From an uncultured bacterium (lineage in GTDB: Bacteria; Verrucomicrobiota; Kiritimatiellia; RFP12; UBA3636): DNA of 43,671 bases. The number at the start of each line of letters is the position of its first letter. The stretch's first letter is position 1. This document shows positions 17,127-24,395 of this stretch, one piece after another. Where the stretch lies: positions 1 to 43,671 of the forward strand of contig CACWKU010000003.1 of assembly GCA_902761575.1 (NCBI GenBank), in the 5' to 3' direction. The notes beneath the pieces were generated by a model. The model saw only the letters and a list, made by a program, of their open reading frames with translations, was not told the DNA's origin and made no database searches. The position numbers and the translations under genes are program-made.

Positions 17127-18038
17127 CTACTCCATGCTCTGGCGGTTCCACTCGGAGTCTTCCATCGCCTTGTAGACCTTCGTGGCCGTGTCGGCGAAGA
17201 GGAAGCCGGCCATCGGGGTCTCCGGCGGTTCGAGCCGGGTTTTGAGCAGGGCGTCCTTGCGCTCCTGGAGGATGTCCTCCTGAAACAGGAGGATCATCCG
17301 CTGGGTGAAATCGCTGAGCCGGGCGGGACCATCCCGGGTCGTCAGGGCCGCGAGCACGGCCCGGAAGTGGAGCTCGTCGAACTTGAAGCGGGGCGTGTTC
17401 AGCTTGGGGCGGTTCTCCCCGTTGTCCTTGGTGAGCGGGAAGCCGAGGCGGCTCCCCTGGGCCGCCTGCATGAACTCCATGGTGTTGATGGCCTCGATGG
17501 CCTTGCGCATGGCCGTTTCCATCCGGCCCTTGAGATCGGACGGGACCTTGCGCTCCCCGTATGCCTTCTCCTCCAGGTGCTGCACGGAGTAGAGGGCGAT
17601 CTTCCGGACGTAGGCGACGTTCTCCGGCGCGGCCAGGATGCGCTTTTTCTCGACCCAATCGGCGACGCTGGCGTCGGCGACCTGCTCGGCGAGGCCGTGC
17701 GCCTCGCGGCGCGCGTCGACCGCCGCGATGGCGTCGGCGTGGGCCGACTGGAAGCGGCCCGCGATGTCGCGCAGGGTCGCGCCCGAAAGGGAATGCTTCG
17801 TGTCGAGGCGGTCGATCTCGCCGGCAAGCGCGGCGTCCTGCTGGAGCTCGGCGTTGGCGAGAAGCGACGCCTTCACGACCTCGGCGAGGCGCTGCGCCTT
17901 CGCGCGCCCGTCGCCGAAGCCCGTGAGGCACTTGAACCACTGCCAGAGGTTCGCCTTCTTGATGGTTCCCGTCGTGTTCGAGAGGTAGTAGTCGCTGCCG
18001 GCCTCGAGCCGGGAGAGCGATGCTGCGGTGATGTTCAT
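17127..18038 (-). CDS. E4: medium effector candidate (303 aa), unknown function
   Basis: The start at 18038 has a strong AAGGAG eight bases upstream. The protein begins MNITAASLSRLEAGSDYYLS and is mostly alpha-helical, with no signal peptide, membrane segment or motif that I recognise. It is much shorter than the other effectors and lacks their shared C-terminal module. It sits between two chaperone genes (18654-18211 before it, 17121-16672 after it) and has its own sigma-B-like promoter (18096-18123), the same plan as E2. The call as an effector rests on this context only. Confidence 0.7.
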   Translation of the reverse strand: MNITAASLSRLEAGSDYYLSNTTGTIKKANLWQWFKCLTGFGDGRAKAQRLAEVVKASLLANAELQQDAALAGEIDRLDTKHSLSGATLRDIAGRFQSAHADAIAAVDARREAHGLAEQVADASVADWVEKKRILAAPENVAYVRKIALYSVQHLEEKAYGERKVPSDLKGRMETAMRKAIEAINTMEFMQAAQGSRLGFPLTKDNGENRPKLNTPRFKFDELHFRAVLAALTTRDGPARLSDFTQRMILLFQEDILQERKDALLKTRLEPPETPMAGFLFADTATKVYKAMEDSEWNRQSME

Positions 18039-18057
18039 GGCGTTTCTCCTTGGGTGG

Positions 18058-18081
18058 GCGGTTCGGCGGTTAGGCGATCGG
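18058..18081. repeat. Leader tandem repeat, GCGGTTNG x2-3
   Basis: GCGGTTCG, GCGGTTAG, GCGATCGG: an 8-bp unit repeated in the E4 leader between the promoter and the ribosome site. Confidence 0.65.
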
Positions 18082-18095
18082 TCTTCTCGCCCTCT

Positions 18096-18123
18096 CTACA
18101 CGCGGCGCGCCGGGCGGGTTACA
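18096..18123 (-). promoter_or_regulatory. GTAAC-N15-CGTGTAG promoter for E4
   Basis: TGTAAC (18123-18118), 15 bp, CGTGTAG (18102-18096), in the gap between the chaperone 18654-18211 and E4. Confidence 0.72.
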
Positions 18124-18210
18124 ACTCCGCCCGCCGTTGCATGCGGTGAGTTTCCGGAACGTCCGCCACGGCGAGCGCGCCGCGGGTGCGCCCCTGCCGG
18201 CGGCGCGCGA

Positions 18211-18654
18211 CTACACCTGCACGAAGCCGCCGGTGCCGAAGGTGGGCTCCTCCGCGGCCGCCTCCGCGGCGGCCTTCGCGGCGGGACGGAAGTCGGCGAG
18301 AAGGCGGCGCCAGGTCTCGGCCTGGTTCACGAGCGACTCGAGCGCGGCGTCGAAGGCGTCGGAGTCGAGCGTCGGGAGCGCGAGGCGGCGCACGGCGACG
18401 TAGGTGCCGCTCTCGGGCGCCTTGGCGAAGAAGGCGTCCGACTGCAGGCTGGCCTCGAGCAGCAGCTCGGCGAAGTCGGCGCGACCCTCGGCGGGCGGGT
18501 CGCCGATGTCGGCGGAGATCGAGACCGCGTCGCCCGCGGCGACGAGGGTGACGACGATGCCGTCGATGTCGAGCGCGGCGGCGTTGTCCTCGGCGGCGAG
18601 ATCCGCGATGCCGTGGCGTTCGGCGAAGGAGGAGATGAGTTCGGTGAAGTCCAT
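18211..18654 (-). CDS. CesT-type secretion chaperone upstream of E4 (147 aa)
   Basis: The protein starts MDFTELISSFAERHGIADLA. It shows strands ALDIDGIVVTLVAAGDAVSI, an IGDPPAEGRADFAELLLEAS helix, the TYVAVRRLALP strand and a helix ending ETWRRLLADF, the usual order of class I type III chaperones. A short alanine/glutamate linker leads to the tail TFGTGGFVQV. The MerR-type promoter at 18699-18729 lies about 45 bp upstream, and E4 follows after a gap that holds a sigma-B-like promoter. The start at 18654 is preferred over the in-frame upstream ATG at 18729, which overlaps the promoter. It probably serves E4. Confidence 0.82.
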   Translation of the reverse strand: MDFTELISSFAERHGIADLAAEDNAAALDIDGIVVTLVAAGDAVSISADIGDPPAEGRADFAELLLEASLQSDAFFAKAPESGTYVAVRRLALPTLDSDAFDAALESLVNQAETWRRLLADFRPAAKAAAEAAAEEPTFGTGGFVQV

Positions 18655-18698
18655 GGCGGGTTTTCCGGTTTGGTGGTTGGGTTGTTCGGATGCGGGGA

Positions 18699-18729
18699 AG
18701 TATACCACTTGAAGCGCGCTCCAAGTCAA
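18699..18729 (-). promoter_or_regulatory. MerR-type promoter of the chaperone-E4 operon
   Basis: TTGACT (18729-18724), a 19-bp spacer with the dyad TTGGAGCGCGCTTCAA, TATACT (18704-18699). The GCGGGCGCGAAAAAA element is directly upstream. Confidence 0.85.
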
Positions 18730-18789
18730 CGATTTTTTCGCGCCCGCGCGGGACGGGCGGCGGTGCTGCCCGCCCGGAGCGGGACGGGG

Positions 18790-20916
18790 CTACGCGACGG
18801 TGATCTTGTAGCCGGTCCTGCACGTGATCGCGTCGTTGTCGCTCGCGAACCGGAAGTCCGGGTCGAGAACCTGGCGGACCGTCTCGTAGGGCCGCTCGGC
18901 GTTCGGGTCGAGGACGTGCTGGGTCATGCGGGCGCCGTCGTATTTCGAATAGTCCACCGCGGCGAGGCGGTCGAGCTCCTGCGGGGTGATCGCCAGCGAG
19001 AAGGACGCCTCGACCTTGCTGCCGGCGCCGAGGTTCTCCAGCGTGTCGTATCCACCCTTGCCGTCGGCGACGTCGATCGACGGCGGCCGTTCGAGGACGA
19101 GCTTGCAGTCGACCTTGAGCGAGCCGTCCTCCGCGAAGCAGATCGTGAACTCCGGGCTCGGATCGCCCGCGACCGTCAGCTGGTTGTCGCGCCCGTGCGG
19201 ATCGAGCGCGAGGGGCTCGGCGTTCATCGCCGCCATCGCGGTCTTCTGGTTCAGGAGCGCCATCAGGGCGTGGACCTTGCCCTTCTCCGCGTCGTCGAGC
19301 GAGGCGTAGTCCGCCTTGGCGCCCTTCGTCACGAAGGCGGCCAGCTCGTCGCGCGCGGTGCCGAGGTCGCCGGAGAGCTGCGCGCCGTTCGGGAGCCGCA
19401 CGACCATGCCGCGGGCGCGGTCGAGGGCGAACTGGGAGTTTTCGTGCTTCCCGCCCGCGAGGACCTTGCGCTCTTCGCAGAAGTCGAGGTTGATCATGCT
19501 GCGGGCGATGGTGTTGCGCGCGTCCCGCAGCTTTCCGACGCTGTTTTGCGGGACCTCGCCGCCGAAGCGGGCGTAGGCGCCCCGGATCTTGTCCGCCCGC
19601 GGCCCGTCGCCGGCCACCGCGTTCCGGACGAACTCGGCCTGCTCCTTCTCCGACGCCTCCAGGGCCTGATCCTCGATGAACTCGAAGATTTCGGCGCCGT
19701 CGATGTCCTTGTTGTAGTTGGCATTGCGCGGGGCATTCGGGATGGGCCGGACCGCGGTCGGCGCCGTTCCGAAGCGAATCTGCGACACCTGGTTGAGGAC
19801 TTCCATCCTGCTGCCCATCAGCGTGCCTTGCAGCCGGGTGTGGGCCTTCTGCCCGTCGGAGGCCTCCCGCCGGTTGAACCTCCCGGTGCTGACTTCGGTG
19901 TAGAACGAATACACGAGGCTCGCCGTCCGGCCGGTCGTCGCCGCCGCGATCCTCCGGGCCGTCCCTTCGCCGCATCGCGCCAGCAGGAGGCTCGCCGCCA
20001 GGTTCTCCGCCGCCCTCACCTCGTCCGCGCCTTGGAACTTGCGGAGGGCGCCGGTGGAGAGCATCGCCTTCTCGATGCCGTCCGAGAACTGCCGGACGGC
20101 CTTGTGGACGGACAGGTCGGAGGACGACGCCGAAAGGGACTTGATCCGGTCGATCTTCATCCGGGCCGCGGCGGCCAGCATGTCCCGGAGGAAGCCCTCG
20201 GGCGGCGCCTTGCCGTTCATCGCGACCAGGAACGACTTGCCGGCCTCGAAGACGGCCCTGTTGCCGCCCGCGAGCGTCCGAAGCTCGGCGACGTCGGCGA
20301 GAAGGCGCTCGGCCTTCTGCCGAACCTGATCCGGCGTGCGCAGGACCGCGTCGCCGCCCTGGAGGATGTCCCTGGCGGTCGAGACCGCCACGTCGAGCGC
20401 GTCCGGGTCGCCGGCCGCCGCGCCGACGAGCGTGTCGAGAAGGCCGTCGATCCGGTTGCGCCGCTCCTCGGCCGATTCGTTCGCGCGCGGGGCGTAGAGG
20501 CCGCCGACCTTGGCCTTCGCCCGCTCGAGGGCCGGGGCGACGCGGCCGATGACCTCGTCCACGGCCGCCTTGACCGCCATGATGCGGCGCGCGGTGAGCG
20601 GCTTGCCGCCGCCGTAGTCCTGGAGCCGCATCGCCGCCTTGACGCTCGGCGGGATCCGGTTCTCGCCGCCGAACATGCTGGCGATCGACTGGCGGAAGAG
20701 ATTGCGCACGGCGTCGTTCGCGTTCTTGTTGGCCGTCGAGCGCGGAAGGAACGGGCGCACCGAGTCGCCCTCGCGCCTCTCCGACGCCTTGATGGCGCGG
20801 CCGCCGAGCGGCCCCTCCACACCCATGCGGGCGATCGCCTTGCTGGTGGCCGGGTTCGCCTGGTCCTGCGCGAACTGGACGAACTGGTTGAACTGGGCGT
20901 TGACTTCGAGCGGCAT
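18790..20916 (-). CDS. E5: effector candidate (708 aa) with shared C-terminal module
   Basis: It opens MPLEVNAQFNQFVQFAQDQ, the same start module as the two stubs at 16618 and 16433 (AQ-[FY]-N-x-FV-x-FA, PL-GR-I-A). The middle is helical and unassigned. From about residue 480 it resembles the ends of E8 and, more weakly, E1: an F-x3-RARGM-V-LP segment near 505, QK-AMAAM, then a beta-rich stretch with DGSL-V, GAGSK-EASF, ITPQEL-RL and YD. It finishes TGYKITVA. There is no signal peptide or transmembrane segment. A sigma-B-like promoter and an 8-bp tandem repeat lie upstream, behind E6. The shared ends suggest a common effector scaffold; the activity is unknown. Confidence 0.78.
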   Translation of the reverse strand: MPLEVNAQFNQFVQFAQDQANPATSKAIARMGVEGPLGGRAIKASERREGDSVRPFLPRSTANKNANDAVRNLFRQSIASMFGGENRIPPSVKAAMRLQDYGGGKPLTARRIMAVKAAVDEVIGRVAPALERAKAKVGGLYAPRANESAEERRNRIDGLLDTLVGAAAGDPDALDVAVSTARDILQGGDAVLRTPDQVRQKAERLLADVAELRTLAGGNRAVFEAGKSFLVAMNGKAPPEGFLRDMLAAAARMKIDRIKSLSASSSDLSVHKAVRQFSDGIEKAMLSTGALRKFQGADEVRAAENLAASLLLARCGEGTARRIAAATTGRTASLVYSFYTEVSTGRFNRREASDGQKAHTRLQGTLMGSRMEVLNQVSQIRFGTAPTAVRPIPNAPRNANYNKDIDGAEIFEFIEDQALEASEKEQAEFVRNAVAGDGPRADKIRGAYARFGGEVPQNSVGKLRDARNTIARSMINLDFCEERKVLAGGKHENSQFALDRARGMVVRLPNGAQLSGDLGTARDELAAFVTKGAKADYASLDDAEKGKVHALMALLNQKTAMAAMNAEPLALDPHGRDNQLTVAGDPSPEFTICFAEDGSLKVDCKLVLERPPSIDVADGKGGYDTLENLGAGSKVEASFSLAITPQELDRLAAVDYSKYDGARMTQHVLDPNAERPYETVRQVLDPDFRFASDNDAITCRTGYKITVA

Positions 20917-20940
20917 GGCGGGACTTCCCTATAGGGTTAG

Positions 20941-20964
20941 GTGGTTAGGTGGTTCGGTGGTTAG
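20941..20964. repeat. Leader tandem repeat, GTGGTTMG x3
   Basis: GTGGTTAG, GTGGTTCG, GTGGTTAG in direct order, preceded by a partial copy, in the E5 leader. Confidence 0.8.
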
Positions 20965-20986
20965 GCCGTTGGATGGTTCGCCCTGT

Positions 20987-21014
20987 CTACACGCGGCGGG
21001 CCGGGCGGGTTACA
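20987..21014 (-). promoter_or_regulatory. GTAAC-N15-CGTGTAG promoter for E5
   Basis: TGTAAC (21014-21009), 15 bp, CGTGTAG (20993-20987), in the short gap between the E6 stop and the E5 start. Confidence 0.72.
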
Positions 21015-21039
21015 CCGGCGCGTCGCGAAGCGAAGGAAG

Positions 21040-23652
21040 TCAGTTGGCGGCCGGCGGGGCGTCCTCGTCGAGCTCCGCGCCCGCGACGGGCGCCGCGGCG
21101 CGACGGGCGCGCTCCAGCATGTCGAGCCGGGCGCGCTCCTGCTCGCGGGCCACGCGGGCGGGGAGCTCGGCGGCGTGCTTCTCGTCGATGACGTTCCGCT
21201 CCCGGAGGGCGGCGAAGAAGGCGGCGCGGCGCGCGGCCGGCACGGTGACGGTCACGCCGCCCCGCGGCCGGGGGGCAACGGTCCCGCCGCCCTGCTGGCA
21301 GAAGGCGAGCAGCCGGGTGCGGTCGGCCCCGCGGAGGTTCTTCGCGGTCGAGTAGACGAGGTCCCCGTTCGGCTGCACCGTGAGCTGCCACGGGACGCGG
21401 GTTTTGGGGGAGACGGCGAGGTGCTTGAGGTCGACGGTTCCGTTCGGGCTCGTCCAGCGGGTGGGCGAGGTCAGTTTCTCCAGGTTCTCGATCGTCTCGA
21501 TGGCGTCGATCTGCAGCTGCGCGGGGGCGCCCTGCGGCGGATGGGGCGCGAGCGCGTCGAAGGCGGCGAGCTGGGGCGCGAAGACCGCGAGGATCCGTTC
21601 GACCTGCCGGTGGAACTCCGCCGACATCGCGCCGACGTTGAAGATGATCTTCTCGCGGAGGTTCCTCTCCGCCCGGCTGAGGTTCCCCGCGTCGGTCCTG
21701 AACGTGGCGAGGTAGTCCGCGAAGAGATCGTCGATGCGCCGGGACCGCATGAGTTCGCGCAGCTTGAGGACGCCCTGGAACTTGGCGAAGCGCGTGTCGT
21801 CGTCGAAGACGCTGTAGTTGGCGAAGCGCTTTTCGAGCAGGCCCGAGTTCCGGTCCGTGAAGGACAGGTCGTCGTGGATGTCGAGGTCCTTGCCGTTGCC
21901 TTCGAGCGAGTGGCCGGGGTCGATGGCGAAGAAGCGGCCCTTGACGAGGCCCTTGTTCTGCCCGTGGGAGCCGACGGCGTCGCGGTCGGCGAGGGCGAGG
22001 AAGAGCGCCTTGTAGCGGCCGAGCGGCTCGATGGGGTCGGCGCCGGGGGGCGCGACGGCGTGGCCGTCCTTGAGGAAGCCGGCCTCCAGGTCCTTGTAGC
22101 CGTCGGCGTATTTGGCGGAGAGCATCAGCTTGGGGTGGCCGTCGGAGTATTCGCCGCGCACGAGGGAGAGCTCCTGCGCGGGGATGCCGAGCAGGCGCGT
22201 GATGTCGTTGGCGAGGGCCTCGCGGACGGCGCCGATGGAGGCCTCGTCCGCCGTGGTGAGGCGGAAGGTGCGGTAGAAGAAGCCCTTGATGTCGCCGAAC
22301 TTGGCGGCGACGCGCGCGGGGAGGCGCAGGCTGCCCCTGCTGCCGGGGGCCTTGGGATCGGGGCGGTCGCCCTCGTTGTAGTCGAGCTTGACGATGTTCT
22401 GGTCGGCGAAGTGGCGGAAGATGGGGGACTTCTTGAAGTCGGCGCTGGTCGACGGCTCGTTCATGACGGCGTGGCGGATCTCGAGGAAGAGCTCGCTCTT
22501 CACCTCGGCGAGGATCCGCTTCGCTTCCGCGCTTGGCTCGGCGCCGCCGGGGGGGAAGAGCTCCGCGACGTCGACGTTCTGGAACTTCGCCTGGAAGGCG
22601 ATGGCGATGGGGGAACCGGCCCTCCCCAGCTCGCGCTCGAGGATGCGTTCGGCGACGGCGGCCATGCCGCAGGGATGGGCGCGGCCGGCCGCCATGGCGA
22701 GCTCCCGGCGCGTGGCGGGGGGAGGGCCGTCGCGCTTCGCCCGGAGCGACGGGGTCCGCTCCACGAGCCGGTCGAGCGATTCCCGGTTGGCGGGGGACCA
22801 GAGGTCCGCCATGAAGCCGTGCGTATCGTCCGGCGACCAGTCGTTGCGGTAGATGAAGCCGGGCTCGACGCCGTTGGTCTTGAGCTTCTCGAGGAGGACG
22901 GGGTTCGACCGGTGGCGGTTCACGCGCTCCCCGGCGCCGATCCGCCCGCTCTTGATCAGGTCCTCGATCGAGGTGGAGGCCCCCGCGAAAACGGGCTTGG
23001 CGCCGAAGTTGCGAAGGCCCGTCGGCTCGTCGGGCGCGATCTCGACCGGGACGTTCCGGGGGGCTTCGTGGTTCGCCTGCGAGAGATCGCGGACGGCGAT
23101 GTCGCCGCCCCGGGCGTCGACCGCCGCCCGGGCGGCCGGTATCGCCCGGCGGATGGTCTCGGACACGAGCCGCGCCAGCTGGTCCTGCGTCGTGACGTTC
23201 GCCAGGTCCACGGCCTGCTGGCCTTCGCCCAGCGGGTGCTCCGCCAGCCGCGCGCGGAGCTCGCGGTTGACGTCCAGCGAAAGGGCCAGCACCTTCGGAT
23301 CCGAGTCGAGCTGGCGGTTCAGCTCGCTGCCCCAGCGCTGCCGCTTGACGTGGTCCAGGTGCGACAGCGTCTTGCCGACGTCCTCGACCCGGAGCGACAG
23401 GCCCGTCTGGTTCCGCGCGCCGAGGACCGTGTCGAAGGCCTGCGTGCCGAAGACGCCGTACTCGGCCTCCAGCGCCGCCTTGAAGGCGCCCATGGTCGCG
23501 ACGTTGGTCGCCTTGGAGGTGGTGAACACGATGTTGCCGAGGCGGACGGTCCGGGCCTCGTTCGCGCCCCGCACGACGATGTCGCGTTCGGGGAGCCGGG
23601 ACGAATTGGCGACGTTCCGGAATGCATCGACGTTCAGGGGGGGCAGTGGCAT
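21040..23652 (-). CDS. E6: effector candidate with kinase-like D-N-D signature (870 aa), paralogue of E7
   Basis: The start at 23652 has GGAGG eight bases upstream. It begins MPLPPLNVDAFRNVANSS and aligns with E7 over its whole length, for example YGVFGTQAFDTVLGAR, LKTNGVEPGFIYRNDW, and AGRAHPCGM near residue 310. At 556-581 it has Asp556-Arg-Asp, Asn566 and Asp578 in ADRD...GQNKG...FFAIDPGHSLEGN. A D-x(9)-N followed by a D-containing strand is how the catalytic and metal loops look in atypical kinases such as PI4K-like or HipA-like folds. Just before it, EALANDITRLLGI and LMLSAKYADGYKDL fit a kinase N-lobe. This is inference. The protein ends where E7 continues into an extra domain. Its chaperone (24149-23673) ends 20 bp upstream. 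Confidence 0.82.
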   Translation of the reverse strand: MPLPPLNVDAFRNVANSSRLPERDIVVRGANEARTVRLGNIVFTTSKATNVATMGAFKAALEAEYGVFGTQAFDTVLGARNQTGLSLRVEDVGKTLSHLDHVKRQRWGSELNRQLDSDPKVLALSLDVNRELRARLAEHPLGEGQQAVDLANVTTQDQLARLVSETIRRAIPAARAAVDARGGDIAVRDLSQANHEAPRNVPVEIAPDEPTGLRNFGAKPVFAGASTSIEDLIKSGRIGAGERVNRHRSNPVLLEKLKTNGVEPGFIYRNDWSPDDTHGFMADLWSPANRESLDRLVERTPSLRAKRDGPPPATRRELAMAAGRAHPCGMAAVAERILERELGRAGSPIAIAFQAKFQNVDVAELFPPGGAEPSAEAKRILAEVKSELFLEIRHAVMNEPSTSADFKKSPIFRHFADQNIVKLDYNEGDRPDPKAPGSRGSLRLPARVAAKFGDIKGFFYRTFRLTTADEASIGAVREALANDITRLLGIPAQELSLVRGEYSDGHPKLMLSAKYADGYKDLEAGFLKDGHAVAPPGADPIEPLGRYKALFLALADRDAVGSHGQNKGLVKGRFFAIDPGHSLEGNGKDLDIHDDLSFTDRNSGLLEKRFANYSVFDDDTRFAKFQGVLKLRELMRSRRIDDLFADYLATFRTDAGNLSRAERNLREKIIFNVGAMSAEFHRQVERILAVFAPQLAAFDALAPHPPQGAPAQLQIDAIETIENLEKLTSPTRWTSPNGTVDLKHLAVSPKTRVPWQLTVQPNGDLVYSTAKNLRGADRTRLLAFCQQGGGTVAPRPRGGVTVTVPAARRAAFFAALRERNVIDEKHAAELPARVAREQERARLDMLERARRAAAPVAGAELDEDAPPAAN

Positions 23653-23672
23653 GGCGGGGCCTCCGTTCGCGA

Positions 23673-24149
23673 TCAGGGGTTGAGCCGCAGGGACGGGCCG
23701 GCGTCCGGGGCGTCCGCCGCCGGGGCCTTGCCGCCGGCGAGGACCCCGCGGATGCGATCGGCCCAGACGTCGCAGAGCTGGACGATCTTCTCGACCGCCC
23801 CGACGAACGCCTCCGGATCGGCCGCCGCCGGCTCGAAGTCGAAGAGGTAGTCGTAGACGACCGTCTCGGTCTCCGCCGCGAGCGTAAAGTGGCCGCCGGC
23901 CGTCTCCAGGCCGAAGAGGCCCGCGGCGAGGAGCTCGCGGTAGACCTCGCGCCCGGCGTCCTTGGGCAGGTCGGCGACCTCGACGAAGCAGAGAATCTTT
24001 CCCGAAGGACCCACAAACTGGAAGTTGACGTTGTATTCGTCCTGGACGCGGACGCTGACGAGCCCCGCGTCGTCGGGCGCGAGCGCCTCGATGCCGGTCC
24101 GCTTGCGGAGGACGGCGAAGAAGTCCTTGTAGTCGTCGAGAGTGGGCAT
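23673..24149 (-). CDS. CesT-type chaperone, partner of E6 (158 aa)
   Basis: MPTLDDYKDFFAVLRKRTGIEALAPD opens a classical class I type III chaperone. The rest follows in order: SVRVQDEYNVNFQFV strands, CFVEVADLP, the YRELLAAGLFGLETAGG helix-hairpin, VVYDYLF and a C-terminal helix through IVQLCDVWADRI. It is a close paralogue of the chaperone at 39237, just as E6 is of E7, so the chaperone-effector pair was duplicated as a unit. AAAGGA lies seven bases before the ATG. A MerR-type promoter (24265-24295) and a sigma-B-like one (24210-24237) stand in tandem upstream. Confidence 0.87.
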   Translation of the reverse strand: MPTLDDYKDFFAVLRKRTGIEALAPDDAGLVSVRVQDEYNVNFQFVGPSGKILCFVEVADLPKDAGREVYRELLAAGLFGLETAGGHFTLAAETETVVYDYLFDFEPAAADPEAFVGAVEKIVQLCDVWADRIRGVLAGGKAPAADAPDAGPSLRLNP

Positions 24150-24209
24150 GGGCGGATCCTTTCAATGCACAATGCGGAGTGCATAATGGAGGTGAGAAGA
24201 TCGACTCGT

Positions 24210-24237
24210 TTACACACGGCGTGCCGTGCAGGTTACA
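24210..24237 (-). promoter_or_regulatory. GTAAC-N15-(T)GTGTAA promoter of the chaperone-E6 operon
   Basis: TGTAAC (24237-24232), 15 bp, TGTGTAA (24216-24210). The -10 box departs by two bases from the CGTGTAG seen elsewhere. It lies 27 bp downstream of a MerR-type promoter on the same strand. Confidence 0.6.
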
Positions 24238-24264
24238 CCGGCGCGTCGTTGTTGAATGCGGAGT

Positions 24265-24295
24265 ATTCTACCACTTGGAGCGCGCTCCAAGTCAA
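24265..24295 (-). promoter_or_regulatory. MerR-type promoter of the chaperone-E6 operon
   Basis: TTGACT (24295-24290), a 19-bp spacer containing the perfect dyad ACTTGGAGCGCGCTCCAAGT (its first bases overlap the -35 box), TAGAAT (24270-24265). Confidence 0.87.
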
Positions 24296-24358
24296 CGGAT
24301 TTTTCGCGCCCGCGCGCGACGCCGTCGCGCGTCGGGCGATACCCAAAGCCTTCGGCGC

Positions 24359-24387
24359 TTGCCTTTCGCGGAGAAAAGCGCCATACT
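24359..24387 (+). promoter_or_regulatory. Housekeeping-type promoter for the LRR-GH29 gene
   Basis: TTGCCT (24359-24364), 17 bp, CATACT (24382-24387). The predicted start of transcription (about 24394) almost coincides with the ATG at 24396, so the mRNA would be leaderless. Confidence 0.5.
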
Positions 24388-24395
24388 TGCTGGGC

